Assembly: GCA_045588185.1 (NCBI GenBank)
Contig: JAZNDR010000064.1
Coordinates: 1-34,623, forward strand
Source: Scatosoma sp045588185
GTDB taxonomy: Bacteria > Bacillota > Clostridia > Christensenellales > Borkfalkiaceae
Direction of reading: 5' to 3'
DNA: 34,623 nucleotides
Translations under genes and position numbers: made by a program
Notes under the pieces: generated by a model
What the model saw: only the letters and a program-made list of their open reading frames with translations
Database searches by the model: none
What the model was told of the DNA's origin: nothing
Part shown: one piece after another, positions 1 through 7,688 of the stretch
Numbering within the stretch: the first letter of the stretch is position 1
How the letters are laid out: every line of letters starts with the position of its first letter

Positions 1-137
1 TACGGCAAACCGCAGTTTGCGTACGAAATAAAGCCCGAACGCTCGAAAATGATAATTTCCGCGTTCTCATCTAATCTTCTTATTCTTGCCGCCGCAGTTG
101 CACCGCCTGCAACTCCGCCCACGATTACGATTTTCAT
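1..137 (-). CDS. FAD-dependent pyridine nucleotide-disulphide oxidoreductase (CoA-disulphide reductase / NADH oxidase-like), N-terminal fragment
   Basis: Only the first 45 codons are inside the window; the gene runs off the left edge. The protein starts MKIVIVGGVAGGATAAARIR, a Rossmann dinucleotide-binding fold with the GxGGxxxAxxxR pattern for FAD, then a short acidic stretch and the segment ISYANCGLP. A cysteine in a YxNCGLPY context is the redox cysteine of the CoA-disulphide reductase / NADH oxidase / polysulphide reductase family, which reduces disulphides, oxygen or polysulphide with NAD(P)H. The start ATG (135-137) follows a strong ribosome site (AAGGGGG) and a promoter at 160-188, so the gene has its own transcript. 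Which family member it is cannot be decided from the N-terminus; some have an added rhodanese domain that would lie outside the window. Confidence 0.85.
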   Translation of the reverse strand, partial: MKIVIVGGVAGGATAAARIRRLDENAEIIIFERSGFISYANCGLP

Positions 138-159
138 AGAAAAATCCCCCTTTTCAAAT

Positions 160-188
160 ATTATAGCATATCTCTTTACAGATTTCAA
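160..188 (-). promoter_or_regulatory. Sigma-A-type promoter of the disulphide reductase gene
   Basis: Reading the minus strand there is a -35 box TTGAAA (183-188), a 17-base spacer and a -10 box TATAAT (160-165). The -10 is preceded by TGC, which makes it an extended -10. The predicted start of transcription is about 15 bases before the start codon at 137, leaving just enough room for the ribosome site. Confidence 0.6.
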
Positions 189-317
189 TCATTTTCCTTT
201 TCTTTATTTACTGCGTAGCAAATTTTACGTAGCGAGCAAAAGGATTTGACTTATTTGAGAAGCTATGCTAAACTGCTTTTGAAAGAATAAACTCGTACAT
301 GGGTATATCGTTTTGAA

Positions 318-350
318 TAAATATCCACTGGCATAGCCAGTGGATATTTA
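318..350. terminator. Perfect inverted repeat after nagB, probable terminator
   Basis: Two perfect 15-base arms (318-332 and 336-350) are separated by a 3-base loop. The repeat lies about 20 bases beyond the nagB stop codon. On the minus strand the second arm ends in an A/T-rich stretch but no clean run of U follows, so termination is likely rather than certain. It could also stop transcripts coming from the left. Confidence 0.55.
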
Positions 351-370
351 TTGACTGTTTCGTAAATTGC

Positions 371-1123
371 TTAAAGAAACGCTTTTACGATTTCGTCCGT
401 TAAAAGCGATGCCGAATCCGCGTCGCAATAAACCGTGCAATCCGCGTGCTCTTTTAATAAGGTCGCGGGTACTTCCGGCGTTAATTCGCGCGTGAGCGTG
501 TTATATATCGCTTCCTCTTTCACTTGATAAGGTACGACCGAGATTATCGATTTACATTTCATTATCTGCGAACACGTCATGGAAATCGCTTGCTTATAAG
601 TTTCCTCAACGCTTTTGAACCAACCCTCGCCGATTTGCTGTTGCAAACATCTCTCGTCCAAGGTTACTACCTTATACGCTCTCGTATCGTTGAAGTCTGC
701 GGGAGGATCGTTGAACGCGATGTGTCCGTTTTCGCCGATACCGATAAGTCCTACGTCTACGGGTTTTTCATTTAAAAGTGCGGTCAGCTCCGCAATCGTT
801 TCCTCGGGGGCTTTTTGACCGTTGATAAGATGTGCTTCTTTGAGGGGTACTCTATTAACGAAACGGTCTAAAAGATAACGCTTAAAGCTTGCGGGGTGCT
901 CCTCGCTGATACCCACGTATTCGTCGAGATGGAACATTTCTACTTTACCCCATTCAATTTCTTGTTTTACGAATTCCTCAAAAAAAGGAAACTGCGACGC
1001 GCCCGTCGAAAGCAAAATTCTCGCATAGCCTTGCTTTGCAATCGCTTCGTTGATAAGCTTCGCCGCATGGATAGCGGAAGCCTTACCGAGTTCTTCTTTC
1101 GTTTTACTGATAATAAGTTTCAT
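371..1123 (-). CDS. nagB: Glucosamine-6-phosphate deaminase/isomerase family protein
   Basis: This 250-aa cytoplasmic protein should convert glucosamine-6-phosphate to fructose-6-phosphate and ammonia, the last step of amino-sugar catabolism. Family signatures are LSTGASQ (phosphate loop), the LDEYVG segment with a catalytic Asp near residue 68, and GIGENGHIAFNDP around residues 127-139 with the ring-opening His. It differs from textbook NagB: the usual AITMGIGTIM-like stretch reads AISMTCSQIM, followed by SVVPYQVKEEAI and a PATLLKEH tail. This resembles a divergent clade of NagB-like proteins, so exact specificity is uncertain. Its ATG overlaps the nagA stop by four bases (ATGA), indicating translational coupling as the last gene of a three-gene operon. 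An inverted repeat follows. Confidence 0.88.
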   Translation of the reverse strand: MKLIISKTKEELGKASAIHAAKLINEAIAKQGYARILLSTGASQFPFFEEFVKQEIEWGKVEMFHLDEYVGISEEHPASFKRYLLDRFVNRVPLKEAHLINGQKAPEETIAELTALLNEKPVDVGLIGIGENGHIAFNDPPADFNDTRAYKVVTLDERCLQQQIGEGWFKSVEETYKQAISMTCSQIMKCKSIISVVPYQVKEEAIYNTLTRELTPEVPATLLKEHADCTVYCDADSASLLTDEIVKAFL

Positions 1124-2280
1124 TGTATATTGCCTCCAAAAATGATTTTTTCAATTTCAAAATTTTCGTTCATAAGCAGCATATCCGCACGCTTGCCTTT
1201 CGCGATTTCTCCTCTGTCCGTCCAACCCATCGCTTTGGCGGGCGTCAGCGAAGCCATTTTTGAAAGTGCAATCATATCCTTACCTATCGCGCTCGCCATC
1301 GTTTTATACAGTCTATCCGCCGTTGCCGTACTGCCCGCGAACGACTGTCTATCCATCAGCTTTGCCACCTCGTCCTCGACGATTACGGGCAAGCCGTTTT
1401 TCTTGCTTCCGATAACGGTTTCCTCGCCGTTCTTCAAGCCCGCCGCCCGAATGGCGTCCGTAATAAGGCAGACCTTATCCGCGCCCTTACATTTATAAAT
1501 GAACCGCAAAAGCTCTATCGGCAAATGCCGTCCGTCGGCAATAATTTCCACGAACATACCGTCTAAATACAGTCCCGCTTCTACCGCACCCGCGATACGG
1601 AAAGAGTTTTTACGCGTTACCCCTTTCATTCCCGAATACAAATGCGTCATCAGCGTATAGCCGTTTTCTTGCGACTTTGCTATTTGCGCAAAATCTGCGT
1701 CGGTGTGTGCAGGCGACATAACGATACCCAACTCTTTCCCCGCCTGTCCGAACGCATAGCCGTTTTCAAGCTCGGGCGCGGCGCTTACGCGGAGAATAAA
1801 CGGATACCTTTCCTTTAACGCTTTTAATTCCTCTACGCTCGGCGTTTTCATATACTCGGAGTTTTGCGCACCGCACTGTGCGGGATTGAGCCAAGGACCT
1901 TCCAAATGCACGCCTATCAAACTACCGTCCGCGTATTTTTGCTTATATTCCGCAAAGGTGTTTAACGCGTACTCCGTTTCCTCGTCGCTGGCGGCGAGCG
2001 TCGTAGCAAGCATCGTCGTCGTGCCGTGGGATAAATGAAAGCGTGCGATTTTATCGTATTCGTCCGCCGTGGCGTCCATAAATTCAAGCCCGTTTCCGCC
2101 GTGGCAGTGCAGGTCGATAAACCCCGCGAGCAAGTATTTGTTTTCGGCGCTCATAATCTCGTCTGCGGGTTGCGGTTCATTGCCGATATAGGTTATGATA
2201 CCGTCCTCATACACGCATACGCCGTTGTCTATGATTTCGTTTGCCGTTACGATTTTTGCGTTGATAATTGCCGTTTTCAT
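1120..2280 (-). CDS. nagA: N-acetylglucosamine-6-phosphate deacetylase
   Basis: This 386-aa metal-dependent amidohydrolase removes acetate from N-acetylglucosamine-6-phosphate and feeds NagB. Visible family features are the metal-binding HCH of DLHCHGGNG (residues 58-60), GVHLEGPWL with the metal-ligand Glu near 127, THLYSGMKG with a His ligand near residue 210, PAHTDADF, and ITDAIRAAG carrying the catalytic Asp near residue 270. Length is normal for the family. The start codon overlaps the stop of the upstream Gfo/Idh/MocA gene by four bases, and its own stop overlaps the nagB start, so the three proteins are made as a coupled set. The cytoplasmic location follows from the absence of a signal peptide. 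Confidence 0.93.
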   Translation of the reverse strand: MKTAIINAKIVTANEIIDNGVCVYEDGIITYIGNEPQPADEIMSAENKYLLAGFIDLHCHGGNGLEFMDATADEYDKIARFHLSHGTTTMLATTLAASDEETEYALNTFAEYKQKYADGSLIGVHLEGPWLNPAQCGAQNSEYMKTPSVEELKALKERYPFILRVSAAPELENGYAFGQAGKELGIVMSPAHTDADFAQIAKSQENGYTLMTHLYSGMKGVTRKNSFRIAGAVEAGLYLDGMFVEIIADGRHLPIELLRFIYKCKGADKVCLITDAIRAAGLKNGEETVIGSKKNGLPVIVEDEVAKLMDRQSFAGSTATADRLYKTMASAIGKDMIALSKMASLTPAKAMGWTDRGEIAKGKRADMLLMNENFEIEKIIFGGNIQ

Positions 2281-3485
2281 CTCATTTTGTCTAATATCGG
2301 GGTTAAATTCACCCGAACACCCTCTTTTATACTCTTATTTGCGGCGATACCGATCATCGCCGATTTGATGCCGTCGAAGCTATCCGAGCACTGTCCTAAC
2401 GGATCGTCGGTTACGCCGCCGAACAGCATAGACAACATTCTGTCGTCCCCGCCCGCGTGTCCGCCCGTTGCTTTGGGGAAGGTTATCTCTTCCACGCGCC
2501 CGTCACGGTAACGGACGATGATTTTATATTTATCCCCCGCAAAGAAGGTGGAAGTTTCTATTCTGCCCTTTTCCCCGATGATATTGAGCGTATATCCCTC
2601 GTCGGTGTTGAATAGGTTGAGCGAATAGGTAAGCAAAGTCCCCTTTTTATAAGCGACGGAAACGGACATACTGTCGTAAATATCCGTATCGCTTTTAAAC
2701 GCACAGTGATCGCGAAGATACCCGTCCTCGCTCTCTGCATTATAATACATTCGGTCGTAAAATTCGTCCTCTATCGCCGTGTCGTGTGATTCGCATTCAT
2801 TTCTATACGCGCAATCGGAACAACGCTCGCCGTGTGCTCTGTCGTCGTTGCCAAAGTACAGGCGTGCGCCCTGTGCGCTGACGCTGACGGGGTCGTCCTC
2901 TAAAATCCAGTTGATAATATCGAAATGGTGCGTGGCTTTATGTACCATCATACCCCCGCTCTTTTCCATAAATCTATGCCAACGCTTGAAATAATCGCCG
3001 CCGTGCTTGGTGTTAAGGACGTATTCGTAATGGATAGCGAGCGGTTTGCCGATAATACCCGAAGCGATCAGTTCTTTGAGTTTAACGAAATACGGCATAA
3101 AACGGCAGTTAAAGGTAATCGTAACTTTCTTACCAGTTTCCTTTTCCGCTTGGCGAATGGCATAGCATTTCTCCTCGTCCACGGTCAAGGGCTTTTCCGT
3201 AAACACGTCACAACCGCTCTTCATTGCACGAATGATATATTCGTGATGATAACAGTCTTGCGTGGTTACCAAAACGGCGTCCGGCTTCAATTCGTTCATC
3301 ATTAAATCGAAATCGGTGTAAACCTTTAAATTCGAATCAAGCGAGTCGCGGAAATACTCGCAACGCTTGATATTCGTATCGCATACGCCGACCAGCTTAT
3401 AATACTCGGAATAGTCCCTGCAAAGCTGTTGAGCAAAGGAACTGTAACATCTCTGCCCTGCGCCCACGATAACTATTTTTTTCAT
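2277..3485 (-). CDS. Gfo/Idh/MocA-family NAD(P)-dependent sugar oxidoreductase with Cys cluster
   Basis: The 402-aa protein starts MKKIVIVGAGQRCYSS, a Rossmann nucleotide site, and carries the family hallmark EKPLTV at residues 97-102, whose Lys is catalytic in this family. A downstream segment (about 176-195) reads HGGDYFKRWHRFMEKSGGMM and is followed by HKATHHFD. An unusual insert supplies Cys222, Cys225, Cys231 and Cys261 (CxxC-x5-C-x29-C), probably a structural metal site. The start at 3485 was chosen because GGAGG lies just before it and the longer upstream reading would begin at the -35 box. It leads the nag operon, overlapping nagA by four bases. A substrate related to amino sugars is inferred from context only. 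Members of this fold also include NAD-dependent glycosidases (GH109), so a glycosidase role is possible. Confidence 0.85.
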   Translation of the reverse strand: MKKIVIVGAGQRCYSSFAQQLCRDYSEYYKLVGVCDTNIKRCEYFRDSLDSNLKVYTDFDLMMNELKPDAVLVTTQDCYHHEYIIRAMKSGCDVFTEKPLTVDEEKCYAIRQAEKETGKKVTITFNCRFMPYFVKLKELIASGIIGKPLAIHYEYVLNTKHGGDYFKRWHRFMEKSGGMMVHKATHHFDIINWILEDDPVSVSAQGARLYFGNDDRAHGERCSDCAYRNECESHDTAIEDEFYDRMYYNAESEDGYLRDHCAFKSDTDIYDSMSVSVAYKKGTLLTYSLNLFNTDEGYTLNIIGEKGRIETSTFFAGDKYKIIVRYRDGRVEEITFPKATGGHAGGDDRMLSMLFGGVTDDPLGQCSDSFDGIKSAMIGIAANKSIKEGVRVNLTPILDKMR

Positions 3486-3528
3486 TTTACGCCTCCGTAA
3501 TAAAAATTTTATGTTTCTTTTTCTTATT

Positions 3529-3557
3529 ATTTTACAACAAAAAAAGTAAGTTTTCAA
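3529..3557 (-). promoter_or_regulatory. Promoter of the Gfo/Idh-nagA-nagB operon
   Basis: On the minus strand: -35 TTGAAA (3552-3557), 17-base spacer, -10 TAAAAT (3529-3534). Transcription would start about 35-40 bases before the ATG at 3485, through an A-rich leader containing AAAGAAACATAAAA ahead of the GGAGG site. The promoter stands back to back with that of the oxidoreductase gene on the other strand. Confidence 0.55.
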
Positions 3558-3566
3558 GATAAATTT

Positions 3567-3595
3567 TTGTCATTACGCTAAAAAAATCTTAATAT
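3567..3595 (+). promoter_or_regulatory. Promoter of the pyruvate:ferredoxin oxidoreductase gene
   Basis: On the plus strand: -35 TTGTCA (3567-3572), 17-base spacer, -10 TAATAT (3590-3595). Its -35 box is separated from that of the divergent nag operon by only 9 bases. The predicted transcript has an untranslated leader of about 95 bases that contains a TTTTTTGGG / CCCAAAAAA inverted repeat (3602-3610 and 3627-3635). Confidence 0.5.
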
Positions 3596-3695
3596 CTTGC
3601 TTTTTTTGGGTTATAAATATTTTCCGCCCAAAAAACAATGCCGACTTCTTTTCCAAAAGAGAATTTTTCCTTGCTAAAAAGCGTATACTTTTTTT

Positions 3696-6600
3696 ATGAA
3701 AATGAAAACTATGGACGGAAATTCGGCGGCGGCGTATATATCCTACGCCTTTTCCGAACTCGCAATCGTATACCCTATTACCCCCTCTTCGCCGATGGCG
3801 GAACTCGCCGACGAATGGCAGGCAACCGACAAAACCAACTTATTCGGGCAAGTGCCCAAGGTGGTGCAAATGCAGTCGGAAAGCGGTGTGGCAGGCGCGC
3901 TCCACGGCGCGCTCACCTGCGGTGTGCTTGCCACCACTTACACTTGCAGTCAGGGCTTGCTTTTAATGCAACCGAATATGTTTAAGATTGCAGGCGAGCT
4001 GTTGCCGACGGTTATCCACGTAAGCGCACGCGCGCTTGCTACGCACGCTTTGAGTATTTTCGGCGACCATCAGGACGTTATGGCTTGTCGGCAGACGGGC
4101 TTTGCGTTCCTTGCCTCGTCGTCCGTGCAAGAAACGCTGGATATGGCGCTTATCGCACATCTCGCCACGCTGAAAACGAGCGTGCCGTTTTTGCATTTCT
4201 TCGACGGCTTCCGTACCTCGCACGAGTATGCGAAGATAGAAGTCCCCGAATACGAAGAATTACAAACGCTTATAAAGACGGAAGAAATAGAGAATTTCCG
4301 CGCCCGTGCGCTTGATCCTGACAAGCCCGTGCAACGGGGCACGGCGCAAAATCCCGATATTTATTTCCAAAACCGCGAGGCGGGCAACCGTTATTATACC
4401 GCTCTTCCAAAGGCGGTACAGGACACCATGGACGAGGTGAGCGCGCTGACGGGGCGCAAATACCGTCTATTCGATTATTACGGCGCGAGCGACGCGGAAA
4501 CGGTGCTCGTCGCAATGGGAAGCGCGCTCGGCACAATAGAAGAAACGCTGGAAAGCCTAAACGCAAAGGGGCATAAAGCGGGCGTTATCAAGGTTCGGCT
4601 TTACCGTCCTTTCCACGGCGAGGCGTTTTGCGCCGTTCTGCCCAAAACCTGTAAAACAATCGTCGCGTTGGAGCGCACGAAAGAGTCAGGAGCTATCGGC
4701 GAGCCGTTATATTTGGATATTTGCGCCGCGCTTCATCAGAACGGGCGGACGGGTATCCGCGTTTTGGGCGGTCGGTACGGCTTGGGGCAAAAAGAATTTA
4801 CGCCTGCCGAGGTGTACGCCGTATTAAAAAACGCGGAAAAGGACGAACCGAAATCCCCTTTTACCGTCGGTATTCAAGACGATATTACTTTTACCTCGCT
4901 TCCGCAAGAGGAATTTTTCCTTGAAACGGACGCGACCGCTTGTAAGTTTTACGGTCTGGGCTCGGACGGCACGGTGGGTGCAAATAAAAACGCCGTGAAG
5001 ATTATTGGCGACAATACCGATTTATTCGTGCAGGCGTACTTTCAATACGATTCGAGAAAATCGGGCGGTGTAACCGTTTCGCATTTGCGGTTTGGGAAAA
5101 CGCCTATCCGCTCGGCATACCTCGTTCGGCGCGCCGATTTCATTGCCTGCCACGACCCGTCTTATATCACTCGCTACGATATGTTATCCTCGTTAAAGGA
5201 CGGCGGGACTTTCCTTTTTAACTGTCCTTGGACGGAGTTAGACGAGTTGGAAAAGCGCATTCCCGCCGAAGTCAAACGGAAACTCGCGCAAAAGAAAGCC
5301 GCGTTTTTCGTTATCGACGGCACGAAGCTTGCCAAGGAAGCGGGGCTGCGGGGCAGGACGGGTACGCTGATGCAGGCGGCGTTCTTCCTATTAAACGAAA
5401 CGCTTTTACCCTATCAACGAGCGGAAGAGTTATTAAAGGCGGAAATTCAAGCAAAGTTCTCGCGGAAAGGCGAGGAAGTCGTACGCAGGAACTTCGTTGC
5501 GATAGAGGGCGTTAAAACCGCTTTAAAACGGGTAAATTACCCCGAAAGCTGGCTAAGTGCAACAGACGGCGCGCCGTTGCCCCATACGCCGAAAAACGAC
5601 TATTACGAGCGTTTTATCGGCCCCGTACTTTCGTTAAAGGGGGACGAATTGCCCGTATCCGCTTTTCAATCGAACGGGAGCGTGCCAACAGGCACGAAGC
5701 GGTTGGAAACGCACGGCGTGGCGCATTTGTTACCGCTGTGGATTCCCGAAAACTGTATTCAGTGCTGTCAATGCTCGTTCAGTTGTCCGCACGCAACGAT
5801 ACGCCCCTATCTCGTAGACGAGAACGAGCAAACGCCCGAAGCGTTTATAACCCGTCCTGCCGTGGGAATAAACGGCAAGCGGTTCCGTATGCAGGTGGCG
5901 TTGCACGAATGTATGGGGTGCGGGATTTGCGCGAATGTCTGCCCCGCCAAGGAAAAGGCTTTGGTTATGCGCCCGTCTTCTAATTACCCCGAATGCGAAA
6001 GCGAAAACTGGTCGTATGCACAAACGCTCACACAAACAACTATGCTGAAACGGAACACCGTCAAAGGCAGTCAGTTTTACAAACCGCTTTTTGAATTTTC
6101 CTACGCCTGTGCGGGGTGCGGAGAAACGCCGTATATCAAAGTCCTGACGCAGTTATTCGGTGAAAAAATGCTGATTGCCAACGCCACGGGCTGTTCCTCT
6201 ATCTACGGCGGATCGGCGCCCACCTGCCCGTATACCGTAAACGAGCAGGGCAAGGGCCCTGCTTGGGCGAACTCGTTGTTTGAGGATAATGCGGAATTCG
6301 GCTACGGTATGCGTCTTGCTTGGGAAGTTCGAGGGCGCGAGGATAAATCGGTATGGCTTATCGGCGGGGACGGCTGGGCGTACGATATCGGCTACGGCGG
6401 ACTTGACCACGTACTCGCAAGCGGAGCGAATATAAACGCATTGGTGCTCGATTCGGAAGTGTATTCGAACACGGGCGGGCAAGCCTCGAAGGCTACGCCT
6501 TTGGGGGCGACGGCACGGTTTGCGGTCAAAGGCAAACGGAGCAAGAAAAAAGACCTTGGGCTGATGGCGATCACCTACGGCAGCGTATACGTGGCGCAAG

Positions 6601-7001
6601 TGAGTATGGGTGCGAACAGGCAACAGCTTTTAACCGCCTTGACGGAAGCGGAAGCGTACGACGGACCGTCGCTTATTATCGCGTACTCCCCCTGCATTTC
6701 GCACGGGGTGAATATGGGGAAATGTATGGACGAGGAAAAGCGCGCCGTCGAAAGCGGACACTGGATTTTATACCGCTTTAATCCCGCGCTTAAAAAAGAG
6801 GGCAAAAACCCGTTTACACTCGACAGCAAACCGCCGACGATAAGCTTAGAAGAATTCACGGCGGGCGAAACGCGGTTTGCGGCGTTAAAAAATACCCGTC
6901 CCGAAGAAGCGGAAGCGTTATGGCAGGAAGCGCAGGAGCGGGTAGACGAACGGTTTGCGCACTATCAAAAGCTTGTGGAGCTTTTTGCGCCGAAAGAATA
7001 A
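3696..7001 (+). CDS. nifJ: Pyruvate:ferredoxin (flavodoxin) oxidoreductase, single-chain
   Basis: This 1101-aa cytoplasmic enzyme oxidises pyruvate with CoA to acetyl-CoA and CO2, passing electrons to ferredoxin or flavodoxin; it is central to anaerobic energy metabolism. Domains in order: N-terminal pyrimidine-binding part (MDGNSAAAYISYAFSELAIV, then YPITPSSPMAE), the gamma-like and CoA-binding parts, a two-cluster ferredoxin domain with CIQCCQCSFSCPH near residue 686 and CMGCGICANVCP near 738, then the thiamine-diphosphate domain with GGDGWAYDIGYGG near 890 and SNTGGQASKATPLGA. Cysteines for the third cluster are in YACAGCGE and SPCISHGV. The length is slightly below the usual 1170-1200 residues. 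No good ribosome site precedes the ATG, and a second in-frame ATG lies two codons downstream. A strong hairpin follows the stop. Confidence 0.97.
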   Translation: MKMKTMDGNSAAAYISYAFSELAIVYPITPSSPMAELADEWQATDKTNLFGQVPKVVQMQSESGVAGALHGALTCGVLATTYTCSQGLLLMQPNMFKIAGELLPTVIHVSARALATHALSIFGDHQDVMACRQTGFAFLASSSVQETLDMALIAHLATLKTSVPFLHFFDGFRTSHEYAKIEVPEYEELQTLIKTEEIENFRARALDPDKPVQRGTAQNPDIYFQNREAGNRYYTALPKAVQDTMDEVSALTGRKYRLFDYYGASDAETVLVAMGSALGTIEETLESLNAKGHKAGVIKVRLYRPFHGEAFCAVLPKTCKTIVALERTKESGAIGEPLYLDICAALHQNGRTGIRVLGGRYGLGQKEFTPAEVYAVLKNAEKDEPKSPFTVGIQDDITFTSLPQEEFFLETDATACKFYGLGSDGTVGANKNAVKIIGDNTDLFVQAYFQYDSRKSGGVTVSHLRFGKTPIRSAYLVRRADFIACHDPSYITRYDMLSSLKDGGTFLFNCPWTELDELEKRIPAEVKRKLAQKKAAFFVIDGTKLAKEAGLRGRTGTLMQAAFFLLNETLLPYQRAEELLKAEIQAKFSRKGEEVVRRNFVAIEGVKTALKRVNYPESWLSATDGAPLPHTPKNDYYERFIGPVLSLKGDELPVSAFQSNGSVPTGTKRLETHGVAHLLPLWIPENCIQCCQCSFSCPHATIRPYLVDENEQTPEAFITRPAVGINGKRFRMQVALHECMGCGICANVCPAKEKALVMRPSSNYPECESENWSYAQTLTQTTMLKRNTVKGSQFYKPLFEFSYACAGCGETPYIKVLTQLFGEKMLIANATGCSSIYGGSAPTCPYTVNEQGKGPAWANSLFEDNAEFGYGMRLAWEVRGREDKSVWLIGGDGWAYDIGYGGLDHVLASGANINALVLDSEVYSNTGGQASKATPLGATARFAVKGKRSKKKDLGLMAITYGSVYVAQVSMGANRQQLLTALTEAEAYDGPSLIIAYSPCISHGVNMGKCMDEEKRAVESGHWILYRFNPALKKEGKNPFTLDSKPPTISLEEFTAGETRFAALKNTRPEEAEALWQEAQERVDERFAHYQKLVELFAPKE

Positions 7002-7004
7002 ACT

Positions 7005-7033
7005 AAACGCCTCGCGTTGAACGCGAGGCGTTT
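7005..7033. terminator. Bidirectional terminator between the oxidoreductase gene and tdk
   Basis: A perfect 13-base stem (7005-7017 and 7021-7033, AAACGCCTCGCGT and its complement) with a 3-base loop lies between two convergent stop codons (7001 and 7037). GCTTTATT follows on the plus strand and TTTAGTTTATTC on the minus strand, so it can serve both genes. Confidence 0.75.
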
Positions 7034-7036
7034 GCT

Positions 7037-7615
7037 TTATTCGGTTTGTTTTTTAATGGCGTTTTTCCAACAGCTGTGGCACATTGCTACGTACGAATCG
7101 TTCCCGCCGATGAGTATTTGCCCTCCCTCGGTTACGATTTTCCCTTGCCCGTCGATTCGGGCGTTTACGATCGCTTTTTTCCCGCAAGAGCAAATCGTCT
7201 TGATTTCCGTTACCGAATCCGCCACCTCAAAAAGGCGCAGACTGCCTTGGAAGGTATGCGTGAGGAAATCGGTGCGCAAGCCATAGCAAAGCACGGGAAT
7301 ATCAATTTCGTCCACGATACGGCGGAGCTGGTCGATTTGCTTGGGTGTAAAAAACTGACATTCGTCCGCAATAATCACGTGGCAATCGGTATGCTTTTGG
7401 TATTCCTCGAAAATATCCTTTTCGGGCGTAATGATTTCCGCGTCTGCCGAAAGTCCGATACGGGAGCGGACGGTGTTCGCGCCGTCGCGGATATCGACGG
7501 AAGGCTTAATGAGCCATACCTTCATTCCCCGTTCTTCATAGTTGAATTTGGTGATGAGCGCATTCGCTGTTTTAGACGAACCCATTGCCCCGTACTTGAA
7601 ATACAATTTCGACAT
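7037..7615 (-). CDS. tdk: Thymidine kinase (type II)
   Basis: This 192-aa cytoplasmic enzyme phosphorylates thymidine to dTMP in the salvage pathway. It shows a P-loop GAMGSSKT near the N-terminus (residues 9-16), the DECQFF segment holding the catalytic Glu, the lid segment CYGLRTDF, and two Cys pairs (CSCGKKA and CHSC) forming the structural zinc site of bacterial thymidine kinases. The start at 7615 is preferred over a longer reading because AAGGAG precedes it and the predicted promoter (7647-7675) overlaps the longer one. It has its own promoter and a shared terminator, so it is independent of the sugar locus although it lies right behind it. Confidence 0.95.
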   Translation of the reverse strand: MSKLYFKYGAMGSSKTANALITKFNYEERGMKVWLIKPSVDIRDGANTVRSRIGLSADAEIITPEKDIFEEYQKHTDCHVIIADECQFFTPKQIDQLRRIVDEIDIPVLCYGLRTDFLTHTFQGSLRLFEVADSVTEIKTICSCGKKAIVNARIDGQGKIVTEGGQILIGGNDSYVAMCHSCWKNAIKKQTE

Positions 7616-7646
7616 TCCGCGTTTTCTCCTTCGTGTAACTGAAACA

Positions 7647-7675
7647 AGTATAACACTTTTTTGTGACTTTTGCAA
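7647..7675 (-). promoter_or_regulatory. Promoter of tdk
   Basis: On the minus strand: -35 TTGCAA (7670-7675), 17-base spacer, -10 TATACT (7647-7652). The transcript would start about 25 bases before the ATG at 7615. No terminator hairpin with a U-run separates it from the glycosidase gene that ends at 7689, so read-through from the long sugar operon into tdk is possible. Confidence 0.5.
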
Positions 7676-7688
7676 GGCAAAACGCGGT

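Noticed and set aside
49..249. Plus-strand frame of 66 codons at the left edge
   Set aside because: It overlaps the N-terminal coding region and promoter of the minus-strand disulphide reductase, which has a strong nucleotide-binding signature.
896..1498. Plus-strand open frame of about 200 codons opposite nagB and nagA
   Set aside because: It runs antisense across two well-supported overlapping genes, has no convincing ribosome site, and its translation shows no family motif.
7617..7687. CCGCGTTTT and AAAACGCGG inverted repeat around the tdk promoter
   Set aside because: The arms are more than 50 bases apart and the tdk promoter lies between them, so tdk mRNA contains only one arm. Probably chance.
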